Origin: Allobosea sp. WAO
GTDB lineage: Bacteria; Pseudomonadota; Alphaproteobacteria; Rhizobiales; Beijerinckiaceae
Assembly: GCF_001509835.1 (NCBI RefSeq)
Contig: NZ_JXTJ01000004.1
Span: 248,001 to 312,000 of the forward strand
Length of the DNA stretch: 64,000 nt
Direction: 5' to 3'
Shown piece by piece: positions 55,904-64,000 of this stretch (positions within the stretch are counted from its first letter, which is position 1; every line of letters begins with the position of its first letter). Position numbers and translations under genes: made by a program. The notes below the pieces were generated by a model. It worked only from the letters and a program-made list of their open reading frames with translations, made no database searches and was not told where the DNA came from.

Positions 55904-57094
55904 CTATCGTCCGGACGCGGCGGCCGCTCGCGCTTCTACCAGCGCGAGCGCCGCTTCGACGGCATTCGCGGCGGGGCTTGGCCCGGCGCTGCGCATGTTG
56001 TGCTCGACCCTGGCAAAGCCGTCGAGTTGGCGGCGGCGGGCAGCCCCCTCCGGGATCACTGCGAGCAACGCCTGCGCCAGCGCATCCGGCGTCACATCGT
56101 CCTGGATGAACTCGGGAACGACGTTCTCACCGAGAATGAGATTGGGCAGGATCACGGTCGGCAGCTTGATCAGGCGGCGGGCAAGCGCCGCTTCCCACCC
56201 GGCGCCGCGATAGGCCGCGACCGTCGGAACCTGTGCCAGAGCAAGCTCGAGCGTGACCGTTCCAGATGCGGCGAGAGCCGCGCGTGCCTGACGGAAAGCC
56301 AGAAGCTTGGCCGCTTCGCCCGTGACGATCTCCGGCTTCACCGACCAGTCGGCAACGACCTGGCTGATGGTCTCAACCAGACGCGGCACGGCCGGCAGGA
56401 CGAAGCGCGCCTGCGGCAAGACCTGGGCGATGCGAGCGATCGCCTCGCCGAAGGCGGGCATGAGATGGCGGATCTCAGAACCGCGGCTGCCGGGAAGCAC
56501 GAGAATGAGGGGCGCAGCCGCATCAGCTCGCAAGCGGACCTCGTCGGCGTCGGGGCGCAGCTCGTCGAGCCGTTCGATCAGCGGATGCCCGACATAGACC
56601 GTCTCCGGGCCGCCGAGGCGCGCCAGCGCCTCCGGCTCGAATGGCAGCAGTGCCATGATGCGGTCGACATGCGGGCGCATGCGCCGCGCCCTGCCCTGAC
56701 GCCAGGCCCAGACGCTCGGACAGACCCAGTGTACGATCGGCACGGCCGGATTGAGCCGGCGCAGCTTCTTGTCGACGCGCAGGCTGAAATCCGGCGCGTC
56801 GATCGTCAGCATCAGATCGGGAGCGAAAGCCGCTGCAGCCTTGGCAGCGTCCGATATTCGCCTCAGCAGCAGCGGCAGGCGCGCTACGACCGGGCCGAAG
56901 CCCATCACCGCGATGTCTTCCTGGGGGAAGACGCTCTCCAACCCCTCGGCCGCCAGCACCTCGCCGCCGACGCCGTGCAGGTCGAGCGGCCGGTCGCCGA
57001 GGTCACGGCGAAGCTGCTGCACGAAGCGGGCACCTAGCGCATCGCCCGAGGCTTCGCCCGCGACGACAAAGAGCCGGAACGGCCGGCTGCTCAC
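55904..57094 (-). CDS. lpxB: Lipid-A-disaccharide synthase
   Basis: LpxB joins UDP-diacylglucosamine and lipid X into the lipid A disaccharide at the inner membrane. The 396-residue GT19 enzyme starts FRLFVVAGEASGDALGARFV and has DLHGVGGEVLAAEGLESVF, LTIDAPDFSLRVDKKL, YVGHPLIERL and LVLPGSRGSEIRHLMP. The ATG lies inside the lpxI stop (4-base overlap). It is the last gene of the bamA-lpxD-fabZ-lpxA-lpxI-lpxB unit. Confidence 0.97.
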   Translation of the reverse strand: MSSRPFRLFVVAGEASGDALGARFVQQLRRDLGDRPLDLHGVGGEVLAAEGLESVFPQEDIAVMGFGPVVARLPLLLRRISDAAKAAAAFAPDLMLTIDAPDFSLRVDKKLRRLNPAVPIVHWVCPSVWAWRQGRARRMRPHVDRIMALLPFEPEALARLGGPETVYVGHPLIERLDELRPDADEVRLRADAAAPLILVLPGSRGSEIRHLMPAFGEAIARIAQVLPQARFVLPAVPRLVETISQVVADWSVKPEIVTGEAAKLLAFRQARAALAASGTVTLELALAQVPTVAAYRGAGWEAALARRLIKLPTVILPNLILGENVVPEFIQDDVTPDALAQALLAVIPEGAARRRQLDGFARVEHNMRSAGPSPAANAVEAALALVEARAAAASGR

Positions 57095-57960
57095 GCCACG
57101 CCCTCGATGAAGATGCCGGCAGCATCGGCCTGGGCCGCAAGGCGGGCGCGGTCGCCGACGAGGACGCCTCCGGCCCGGACGGCAATCCCAGCCAACCCCG
57201 CCTCCGCGACGCGCGCGACGGTATCCGGCCCGATCGCCGGCATGTCGACGCGCAGATCCTGGCCGTGCTTCGGCGCTTTGACCAGCACGCCATCGCCCTT
57301 GCCGAGCTTGAGGCGCCCTGCCCTGACGAGACCTGCAACGCGTTCGAGCATGGCATCGGTGCCCTCGGCCGCCTCGACCGCAATCACGCGATGATCGGCG
57401 ACGACGGCGCCCTGGCCGATGTCGAAAGGAGAGAGCGCCGCCAGCAGATCGAAGCCGCGCAGCAAGGCTTGGCGTGTCATCTCGGCTGGGCGGGTTCGTC
57501 CGAGCACGCCGAGCGGGGCAACGATTTCGGGCGCCATCTCGGCGGGGCTTCCGACCCGGAACCCCTGCCCCTCGAAGAAGCTCACCACCCCCTTCAGCAG
57601 GTGATCGTCACCGCCCTGGAAGGCACGTGCGAAATGCGGCAGGTACTTCAAGGTCGAAAGCTCTGGCGCCAGCGCACCGAAGCTGGGGCGCGGCAAGGCG
57701 CCGATCATCACGATATCGGTGACCTGGCGGCGCTTGAGCGCATCGAGAAGCCGGCCGAGCTGACCGAGCCGGTACTCGTGCGCCTCGCAGCCGGGGAAAT
57801 CTGCGATGCTCGCCGCGCCTGAAAGCGCCGCGACGTAGACCTCGGCACCTGCGGCCCGCGCATTGCGAGCGATATGCGCCGGGTACTCGCCGGCGCCGGC
57901 CAGGATGGCTAGGCGCAGCCCGGCTCGTCGACCGGGCCCTTCCGCCGGACTAGTGCTCAC
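57091..57960 (-). CDS. lpxI: UDP-2,3-diacylglucosamine pyrophosphatase LpxI
   Basis: LpxI (DUF1009) hydrolyses UDP-2,3-diacylglucosamine to lipid X and UMP, replacing LpxH in alphaproteobacteria. The 289-residue protein has LRLAILAGAGEYPAHIARNARAA-type start, IVMIGALPRPSF, GDDHLLKGVVSFFE and the C-terminal block KAPKHGQDLRVDMPAIGPDTV. It sits between lpxA and lpxB with 4-base overlaps on both sides, which supports the assignment. Confidence 0.96.
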   Translation of the reverse strand: MSTSPAEGPGRRAGLRLAILAGAGEYPAHIARNARAAGAEVYVAALSGAASIADFPGCEAHEYRLGQLGRLLDALKRRQVTDIVMIGALPRPSFGALAPELSTLKYLPHFARAFQGGDDHLLKGVVSFFEGQGFRVGSPAEMAPEIVAPLGVLGRTRPAEMTRQALLRGFDLLAALSPFDIGQGAVVADHRVIAVEAAEGTDAMLERVAGLVRAGRLKLGKGDGVLVKAPKHGQDLRVDMPAIGPDTVARVAEAGLAGIAVRAGGVLVGDRARLAAQADAAGIFIEGVA

Positions 57961-58766
57961 CGGTCCGGCGCGTTGACGTCATGCGGCACGCAGATCGCCC
58001 GCTCGCCACCACTGCGAATGAAATCGAGGATCTCGTGGATCAGCGGATGCGAGGCGAACTCGCTGGCGACGTCCTCGACGCGCTCCGACAAGGTGCCTTC
58101 GTCAGCGAACAGCAGGCGGTAGGCACGGCGCAGCTCATGGATCTGCTCGCGGGAGAAGCCGCGGCGCTTCAGGCCGACGAGATTGAGGCCAGCCAGATGG
58201 GCCGGGTTGTCACGCACCATGCCGAAGGGAATGACGTCGTGCATCACGCCGGCACCGCCGCCGATAAAGGCGTGATCGCCTACCCGGATGAACTGGTGCA
58301 GACCGGTGCCCCCGCTGACGATGACGAAGTCGCCGACAGTGACGTGGCCGGCGCACATCACATTGTTCGAGAAGATGACGTTGCAGCCGATGATGCTGTC
58401 GTGACCGACATGCGAATTGGCGAGGAAGAGGCCGTGATCGCCGATCACGGTCTTCATGCCGCCGCCCTCGGTCCCGGGGTTCATCGTGACGCCTTCGCGA
58501 ATCACGCAATCGGCACCGATGGTTAGCGTCGAAGGCTCACCCTTGTACTTAAGGTCCTGCGGCGGATGCCCGATCGAGGCGAAGGGATAGATCTTCGTGC
58601 GGGCGCCGATGCTTGTGAGGCCAGCAACCGCAACATGGCTGATCAGCTCGACCCCGTCACCGAGCGTGACCTGCGGACCGACCGTGCAGAACGGACCGAC
58701 GATGACGCCCTCGCCCAGCCGTGCAGCGGGGTCGACGACCGACATCGGGTGGATCGTAGCACTCAT
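57957..58766 (-). CDS. lpxA: UDP-N-acetylglucosamine acyltransferase
   Basis: LpxA adds a 3-hydroxyacyl chain to UDP-GlcNAc, the first step of lipid A synthesis. The 269-residue left-handed beta-helix has SATIHPMSVVDPAARLGEGV, IGHPPQDLKYKGEPSTL, MNPGTEGGGMKTVIGD, LANSHVGHDSIIG with the catalytic histidine, and VGLKRRGFSREQIHELRRAY. It overlaps lpxI by 4 bases and follows fabZ by 66 bases. Confidence 0.97.
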   Translation of the reverse strand: MSATIHPMSVVDPAARLGEGVIVGPFCTVGPQVTLGDGVELISHVAVAGLTSIGARTKIYPFASIGHPPQDLKYKGEPSTLTIGADCVIREGVTMNPGTEGGGMKTVIGDHGLFLANSHVGHDSIIGCNVIFSNNVMCAGHVTVGDFVIVSGGTGLHQFIRVGDHAFIGGGAGVMHDVIPFGMVRDNPAHLAGLNLVGLKRRGFSREQIHELRRAYRLLFADEGTLSERVEDVASEFASHPLIHEILDFIRSGGERAICVPHDVNAPDR

Positions 58767-58832
58767 GAAATGGGACCTGTCGACTTGGTTTCTGGTCGGA
58801 ATCAGCGGCGCGGGATCAAATTGCGCCGCGTC

Positions 58833-59291
58833 TCACATCACCATTGCGGAGAGCTCTGCCTCGGCGACGAGAACGCCGTCGACCTTGGCCTCGCCGCGGT
58901 AAAACCAGATATTGCGCTTGCGTGCGATCTTCGTGAGGTGGAAACGCAGGCTGTCGCCGGGGACGACGGGCTTGCGGAACTTGGCCTTGTCGATGGTGGT
59001 GAACAGCACCGTGGAGACGGCGCTCTCATCCTCGCCGCGCGAGCTGACGACAAGCACGCCCGCCGTCTGCGCCATCGCCTCGATCATCAGCACACCCGGG
59101 AACACCGGCCGTCCCGGGAAATGGCCAGTGAACTGAGGCTCGTTGACGGTGACGTTCTTGATACCGACGCCGGAAGCATCGCCATCCATCTCGACGACAC
59201 GGTCGACAAGCAGAAAAGGATAGCGGTGCGGGATGCAGGCCATGATCTTCTGGATATCGGCCACGCCGAGCGATTTCGTCGCATCCGTCAT
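58833..59291 (-). CDS. fabZ: 3-hydroxyacyl-ACP dehydratase FabZ
   Basis: FabZ removes water from 3-hydroxyacyl-ACP in fatty acid elongation and so competes with LpxA and LpxD for the same substrate. The ATG at 59291, preceded by AGGAG, gives 152 residues. HRYPFLLVDRV and FTGHFPGRPVFPGVLMIEA carry the catalytic His57 and Glu71. Its place among the lpx genes is normal. Confidence 0.97.
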   Translation of the reverse strand: MTDATKSLGVADIQKIMACIPHRYPFLLVDRVVEMDGDASGVGIKNVTVNEPQFTGHFPGRPVFPGVLMIEAMAQTAGVLVVSSRGEDESAVSTVLFTTIDKAKFRKPVVPGDSLRFHLTKIARKRNIWFYRGEAKVDGVLVAEAELSAMVM

Positions 59292-59383
59292 CGTATCACT
59301 TCTCCTAGAGCGCCTTCCGGCCATGCCTCCGGTCGCTCATTCTCTGCCATGCAAGCTGCATTGCCGGAAAAGCCGGCCGCAGA

Positions 59384-60448
59384 TCAAGCGCTTTCGTCGC
59401 CACCCGTCGCCTTGCCGCGCTTGGCGACGAGCTGTTTCAGCAAGGCGGTTTCGCGCGCCCAGCTCAGCGCCGGTTGCGCTGGAGAGCCGCCATAGCGGGC
59501 GCCACGCGGAACATCGCCGGCGACGCCGCTCTGGGCCGCGATCTGCGCGCCCATGCCGATCGTCAGATGGCCGGCTAGGCCGACCTGCCCGCCGAGAACG
59601 ACGAAATCCTCCAGCGTGCTGGAGCCGGCGATTCCGACTTGCGAGACGATGACGCAATGGCGGCCGATCACGCAGTTATGGCCAATCTGGACGAGATTAT
59701 CGATCTTTGTGCCTTCGCCGATCACCGTATCGCGGCTCGCGCCGCGGTCGATGCAGCTATTGGCGCCGATCTCGACATCGTCTTGGATGATCACGCGGCC
59801 GACCTGCGGCACCTTCATGTGCCCCCTGGGGCTCATGGCGAAGCCGAAGCCGTCTTGGCCGATGCGCACGCCCGGATGGATAATGACGCGGTTGCCGATC
59901 AGCGCGCTCTGCAGGGAGCTGCCGGCGCCGATGCTGCAGTCGCGGCCGATCCGGACCTGCGGTCCGATCACCGCATGCGGGCCGATGATGCTGCCGGCGC
60001 CGATTTCCGCACCGGGTCCGACCACCGCGCCGGGATCGACGGTGACGTTGGCCTCGAGCCGGGCCGTGGCATGGACGAAGGCGCCCGGAGCCACCCCGGC
60101 CGAACCGAACATCGAGGCCGGCCGCAGGGCCTGCGGGTGGAAGGTGGCGAGCAGCTTGGCGAAGGCGTGATAGGGCGCCGGCGTCACCAGCGCGACGGTG
60201 CCGGCCGGCACGCGATCGGCAAAGCGCGGCGAGACGAAGCAGAGCCCCGCCGAAGTGCCGGCAAGCGCCGCGACATATTTCGGGTTGTCCATATAGGCGG
60301 CGTCGGTCGCGCCGGCCGTCTCGAGCGGCGCGACCCCTTCGACGCGGCGCGCCGGGTCGGCGCCTTCCGGCAAGGTGAGACCGCAAAGCGAAGCGACCTC
60401 GTTGAAGGACAACGAGGTCGCCACGGGAAAGAAGCTGGGATCTGCCAT
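59384..60448 (-). CDS. lpxD: UDP-3-O-acylglucosamine N-acyltransferase
   Basis: LpxD adds the second, amide-linked acyl chain of lipid A. The start at 60448 gives 354 residues. An N-terminal uridine-binding domain (residues about 1-100) is followed by hexapeptide repeats ([20 protein letters not shown]) and the catalytic His region [15 protein letters not shown], then a C-terminal helix. The longer frame upstream overlaps bamA and is rejected. The gene follows bamA by 43 bases. Confidence 0.96.
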   Translation of the reverse strand: MADPSFFPVATSLSFNEVASLCGLTLPEGADPARRVEGVAPLETAGATDAAYMDNPKYVAALAGTSAGLCFVSPRFADRVPAGTVALVTPAPYHAFAKLLATFHPQALRPASMFGSAGVAPGAFVHATARLEANVTVDPGAVVGPGAEIGAGSIIGPHAVIGPQVRIGRDCSIGAGSSLQSALIGNRVIIHPGVRIGQDGFGFAMSPRGHMKVPQVGRVIIQDDVEIGANSCIDRGASRDTVIGEGTKIDNLVQIGHNCVIGRHCVIVSQVGIAGSSTLEDFVVLGGQVGLAGHLTIGMGAQIAAQSGVAGDVPRGARYGGSPAQPALSWARETALLKQLVAKRGKATGGDESA

Positions 60449-60491
60449 GAGCGAGTCCAAAGCAGGGCGGACTACGCCGCCCTGCTGGGGG

Positions 60492-63023
60492 TCAGAAGCG
60501 GGCGCCGCCCGAGAAGCGGAAGGCCTGCAGGCGATCGCCGCCGTACTTGCCGGCAATGCCGGTCGCCGGGTTGACACCGTACTGGCCGTCATCCTTCGAC
60601 AGCGCATAGGCGTAGTCGAAGCGGATCGGACCGAGCGGCGACTGCCAGAGCAAGCTGACGCCGACCGAGGAGCGGATCACGTTCTTGTCGCGAACGCAGG
60701 CCACGTTGTTCTGGTAGGCCGAATTCGTCGCAACGTTGAACTGGCGCGCTTCCGAACCGTTCGGGCAGCCCGCGAACGCGCCGTTGGTGATGCCCTTCGA
60801 GCCGCCATCATAGTTGAACAGCGTGCCCGCATCGGCGAACACCGCACCCTTCAGGCCGAGATCGCGCGGCAGACCGAAGATCGGGAACTGCACTTCGAGC
60901 GAGCCACCGAAATAGGTGGTGCCGCCGAGGGCATTCGCCGTCGGATCGTTGAGCACGTCGCGCGGGCCGATACCGGACGGCGCGAAGCCGCGCACCAGCG
61001 TCGGTCCAAGGAAGTAGTGGTCGATCATCCGGAGCTCGCCGCCACCGGTCGACTGGACGTGACCGCCCTGGACACGCGCGATACCGACGAAGTCCTCGAG
61101 GAACTCCTTGTAGTAGCGCGCATCGGCGCTGACACGGAGAAACTTCGAGTCGCCGCCGACACCGGCGAATTCCGGCTTGAGCTCCGCGATGAAGCCGTTG
61201 CGCGGGCTCTGGTAGTTGTCGAGCGAGTTGTAGTTGAAGTTCAGGCCGACCAGAGAGGTCAGCGTCGTGCCCTGAGCTTCCTTGACCGCGATGGACGCTT
61301 CGCCATTGGTCAGGCAGTTGTAGATATTGTCGGCGGAGGGGCCGCCCACCGAGCCGGGCGTGATGCCGGGGATCGGATAGCTACAGTCGTTGTAGGGACG
61401 ACTGAAGTTATTCGGGATCTTGATCTCGGTCGTATAGAGCGAGTAGCGCGGCGTGATCGAGAACTCCTCCGTGATCGGGAAGGAGAAGCGAATCTGTCCG
61501 CCCGTCACACGGCTCTCGAAACGGCCGATATTGTAGTTGTCGTTGAACTTCGAGAACAGGTCGAAGCCCGCCGCGATCCGGCGACCGAGGAAATAGGGCT
61601 CGGTGAACGAGAAGTCGATGCCCTGGGTGCGCTGACCGAGCGTGCCGGCGATGCGGACGAACTGGCCACGGCCAAGGAAGTTCGATTCGGAGAGCGAGAC
61701 CTCGCCGATCATACCGTCCGAGGTCGAGTAGCCGCCGGCGATCGAGAACGAACCGGTCGCCTTGTCCTCGACGTCGATGTTGACGACCACGCGATCGGGC
61801 GCGCTGCCCGGCTCGTTGGTGATCCGGACCTTGTTGAAGAAGCCGAGATTGTTGAGGCGGCGCTCCGCACGGTCGATGAAGACCTTGTTGTAGGCATCGC
61901 CTTCGCCGAGGTCGAGCTCACGGCGCACGACGTAGTCACGCGTCCGTGTATTGCCGCGAACGTTGATCCGCTCGACATAAACACGCGGACCTTCCTCGAC
62001 GACATAGGTGATGCCGATCAACTGGCCGTTCGCATCACGCTCGCCGCGCGGGCGGACCTGCGCGAAAGCATAGCCGCGGCGCGAAACCTCGGTCGTCAGA
62101 TTGACCAGCGACCGCTCGACCGCCTCGGCGTTGTAGGTATCGCCGGCGGAGGTGGTGACCAGCCGCTCGAGCGCGCCGGGATCGATGTCCCGCAACTTGG
62201 AATCGACCGAGACGTTTCCGACGCGATAGCGCTGACCTTCATCGACCGTAACGTCGATGATCCAGCCACCCTTGGCGTCGTCGAAGCGCGCATCGTTCGC
62301 GACGATCCGGAAATCGGCGTAGCCGTTCTTCAGATAGTAGCGCCGAACCAGTTCGAGATCGGCAGCGATACGATCGGGATCGTAGACGTCGGACGTCTTG
62401 ATGAAGCTGAGGAAATTGGACTCCGTCGAGCTCATCAGATTGCGCAGGCGCGACGAGGAATAGACACCGTTCCCGGAGAAATTGATCTCCTTGATACCGG
62501 TCTTGCCGCTCTCGACGATCGTGAAGACGACGTCCGAGCGGCCGTTCGGCAGCGCCTGGATACGCCCGGAAACGGTCGCCGAGCCATAGCCCGCGCGACG
62601 ATAGACTTCCTTGAGGCGCTCGACGTCGGCGTCGATCAGCGCCTGGCTCATCGGACCGTTCGCCTTGGACTGGACCTGACCGAGCAGCACATCGCTCTTC
62701 AGGCGGCGATTACCCTCGAAGGCGACGCGGTTGATCGAGTCGTTCTCCTGGACGGAGACGACGGTCTGGGAGCCGCGACGGCTCACCTGAACATTGGAGA
62801 AGAGCCCGGTAGCCAGCAGATTCTGACGAATCTCCGCCGGATTTCCGGCTCCCTGCGCGGTCACGTAGGAGCGGATCGTCTCCGCATCGACGCGCCTGTT
62901 GCCTTGGACAATCACGGCCTGCGCAAACGCCACGCCACCGCTTACGGCCAACATAAAGGCCGAAAGTCCGACTGATCGAGAGAGCCGAGTTCTCAAGGGC
63001 CGGCTCTGAAGCGTCGACGTCAT
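60492..63023 (-). CDS. bamA: Outer membrane protein assembly factor BamA
   Basis: BamA folds beta-barrel proteins into the outer membrane. The 843-residue product has a signal peptide ([20 protein letters not shown]) and five POTRA domains (residues about 35-430; the first opens [18 protein letters not shown]). A 16-strand barrel follows, with the conserved LVRGFAPSG loop near residue 676 and the C-terminal aromatic signal ending in GGARF. It lies between rseP and lpxD, the usual order. Confidence 0.97.
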   Translation of the reverse strand: MTSTLQSRPLRTRLSRSVGLSAFMLAVSGGVAFAQAVIVQGNRRVDAETIRSYVTAQGAGNPAEIRQNLLATGLFSNVQVSRRGSQTVVSVQENDSINRVAFEGNRRLKSDVLLGQVQSKANGPMSQALIDADVERLKEVYRRAGYGSATVSGRIQALPNGRSDVVFTIVESGKTGIKEINFSGNGVYSSSRLRNLMSSTESNFLSFIKTSDVYDPDRIAADLELVRRYYLKNGYADFRIVANDARFDDAKGGWIIDVTVDEGQRYRVGNVSVDSKLRDIDPGALERLVTTSAGDTYNAEAVERSLVNLTTEVSRRGYAFAQVRPRGERDANGQLIGITYVVEEGPRVYVERINVRGNTRTRDYVVRRELDLGEGDAYNKVFIDRAERRLNNLGFFNKVRITNEPGSAPDRVVVNIDVEDKATGSFSIAGGYSTSDGMIGEVSLSESNFLGRGQFVRIAGTLGQRTQGIDFSFTEPYFLGRRIAAGFDLFSKFNDNYNIGRFESRVTGGQIRFSFPITEEFSITPRYSLYTTEIKIPNNFSRPYNDCSYPIPGITPGSVGGPSADNIYNCLTNGEASIAVKEAQGTTLTSLVGLNFNYNSLDNYQSPRNGFIAELKPEFAGVGGDSKFLRVSADARYYKEFLEDFVGIARVQGGHVQSTGGGELRMIDHYFLGPTLVRGFAPSGIGPRDVLNDPTANALGGTTYFGGSLEVQFPIFGLPRDLGLKGAVFADAGTLFNYDGGSKGITNGAFAGCPNGSEARQFNVATNSAYQNNVACVRDKNVIRSSVGVSLLWQSPLGPIRFDYAYALSKDDGQYGVNPATGIAGKYGGDRLQAFRFSGGARF

Positions 63024-63324
63024 CGGGTCGCCTATTCCATTCTTGGGTCACCATCCCCGCGAGGGGACCCCCGCGAGTAGCGGGAGCACGGCGACATTGA
63101 AGACCAAACGCTTCTACAAAGTTTCCTGCGGGACGCAAACCAGCATTGTCGTTAACAAAGTGTTTTTACGCCGTTCGTTGCCGTCAGGTCACGCGCGGCC
63201 CCCGATAAATTCGGGCGCCGCCGCCGGAAACGGCCAGAAAATGCCATAATCCGGCGAGGCAGCGTGGCGGGGATATCACAACCGGAAAGGTTGGATTCGG
63301 CAATTTCCGTTAACGCGCCGCCGC
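63024..63324. other. Intergenic region between rseP and bamA
   Basis: No gene is seen in these 301 bases. The part nearest bamA (to about 63100) is G+C-rich. The middle, about 63100-63170, is A+T-richer and may hold the bamA promoter on the minus strand. I do not see a convincing consensus there or a clear terminator for rseP. Confidence 0.45.
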
Positions 63325-64000
63325 TCAGAGCAGCGAGCGGACATGGACGAGATCATTCCATGTCACGAACAGCATCAGCATCAGCACCAGGCCGAGGCCG
63401 ACCCTGAAACCGATCTCCTGCGCCCGTTCGCTCAGCGGCCGGCCGCGCGCGGCCTCGATCGCGTAGAACATCAGATGCCCGCCATCGAGCATCGGCACCG
63501 GGAACAGATTCATCAGGCCGATCGAGACCGAAAGGATCGCGGCGAGGTTGATCAGCGCCAGCAGACCACCGCTGGAGGCGACCATTCCGGAGACCTGGGC
63601 GATGCGGATCGGCCCGGAAAGCTGGTCGGTCGACTCCTTCCCCTTGATGAGCTTGGCGAGGTAGTCATAGGTCCGCTCGACCACGAACCAGGTCTCGCTC
63701 ACGCCGAGCTTCAACGATTCGACCAGGCTGAAATGCTGGGTGGTCCAGTCGCTTGGCTTCGACGACGCCTGCACGCCGATGATGCCGAGGCGCTGCTTGC
63801 CCAGCGGCGAGGATGTCTCGACCAGATCCGGCGTCACGGTCAGGACCATGGTCGCCCCGTCCCGCTCGAAGGTCACTGGCAGGGGCTCGCTCGGACGGGT
63901 CGAGATCTGGCGCTGCAGGTCGGCGAAGCTCTTGATCTCCCGATCCTCGACCTTGAGGATCAGGTCGCCGGCTTTAAGGCCGGCCCGCTCCGCCGCGCCT
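63325..64000 (-). CDS. rseP: RIP metalloprotease RseP (5' part missing)
   Basis: Inner-membrane zinc protease that cuts anti-sigma factors and cleans up signal peptides. About 225 C-terminal residues are in the window; the HExxH active site lies beyond the right edge. Visible are a PDZ segment (AGLKAGDLILKVEDREIKSF), a TDQLSGPIRIAQVSGM block and the conserved third motif NLFPVPMLDGGHLMFY, whose aspartate binds zinc. Two membrane helices close the protein. It is directly upstream of bamA on the same strand, as in many proteobacteria. Confidence 0.95.
   Translation of the reverse strand, partial: GAAERAGLKAGDLILKVEDREIKSFADLQRQISTRPSEPLPVTFERDGATMVLTVTPDLVETSSPLGKQRLGIIGVQASSKPSDWTTQHFSLVESLKLGVSETWFVVERTYDYLAKLIKGKESTDQLSGPIRIAQVSGMVASSGGLLALINLAAILSVSIGLMNLFPVPMLDGGHLMFYAIEAARGRPLSERAQEIGFRVGLGLVLMLMLFVTWNDLVHVRSLL

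Noticed and set aside
60375..62975. Open frame of 866 codons opposite bamA
   Set aside because: Same cause as opposite mfd; BamA on the minus strand is complete with signal peptide, POTRA domains and barrel.

Overview
The window is a dense, G+C-rich, chromosomal stretch of an alphaproteobacterium. Gene order and protein style (lpxI instead of lpxH, a GAAC-N7-GAAC SOS box at lexA, trpGDC-moaC-moeA-lexA-comEC-gltX-gltA followed by the bamA-lpxD-fabZ-lpxA-lpxI-lpxB block) point to the Hyphomicrobiales (Rhizobiales), perhaps near Bosea. That placement is an inference from gene content. I saw no rRNA or tRNA gene, CRISPR array, transposase or integrase.

Left third (1-24.4 kb): the end of a family 5 solute-binding protein, a reduced AMP-binding-like protein, mfd, sdhE and recG for repair and succinate dehydrogenase assembly. 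Then come a small group of regulators and stress enzymes (RidA, SDR, LysR, AraC/GyrI-like, DUF502, DUF454), the amino-sugar pair glmS and glmU, the osmoregulated glucan pair opgG-opgH, and an operon of DUF350, DUF1190 and a glutathionylspermidine synthase-like enzyme.

Middle (24.7-43.7 kb): pyrG, secG and tpiA on the minus strand, divergent from ppiD-trpE. A two-domain peptidoglycan hydrolase of distinctly low G+C sits just after trpE and looks acquired. It is followed by a TrpX-type ABC importer with a possibly structured leader, a LysR/MFS efflux/aldo-keto reductase unit, and a stress cassette: YciI-like DGPF protein with an ECF42-type sigma factor, MarR with two palindromic operators and a VOC protein, a PhnB-like VOC protein, DoxX and DUF1579.

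Right third (43.8-64 kb): trpG-trpD-trpC-moaC-moeA with overlapping or near-touching genes, a small secreted cysteine protein, autoregulated lexA, comEC, gltX, gltA, an orphan Bug-type binding protein, and on the minus strand the envelope operon rseP(partial)-bamA-lpxD-fabZ-lpxA-lpxI-lpxB.

What stands out beyond housekeeping genes: dispersed palindromic intergenic elements, one nested inside another and one whose two arms show compensatory changes; an intrinsic terminator with no upstream gene between glmU and opgG, suggesting a small RNA; the foreign-looking peptidoglycan hydrolase; and the structured leader in front of the TrpX-type importer. None of these is proven novel from sequence alone.
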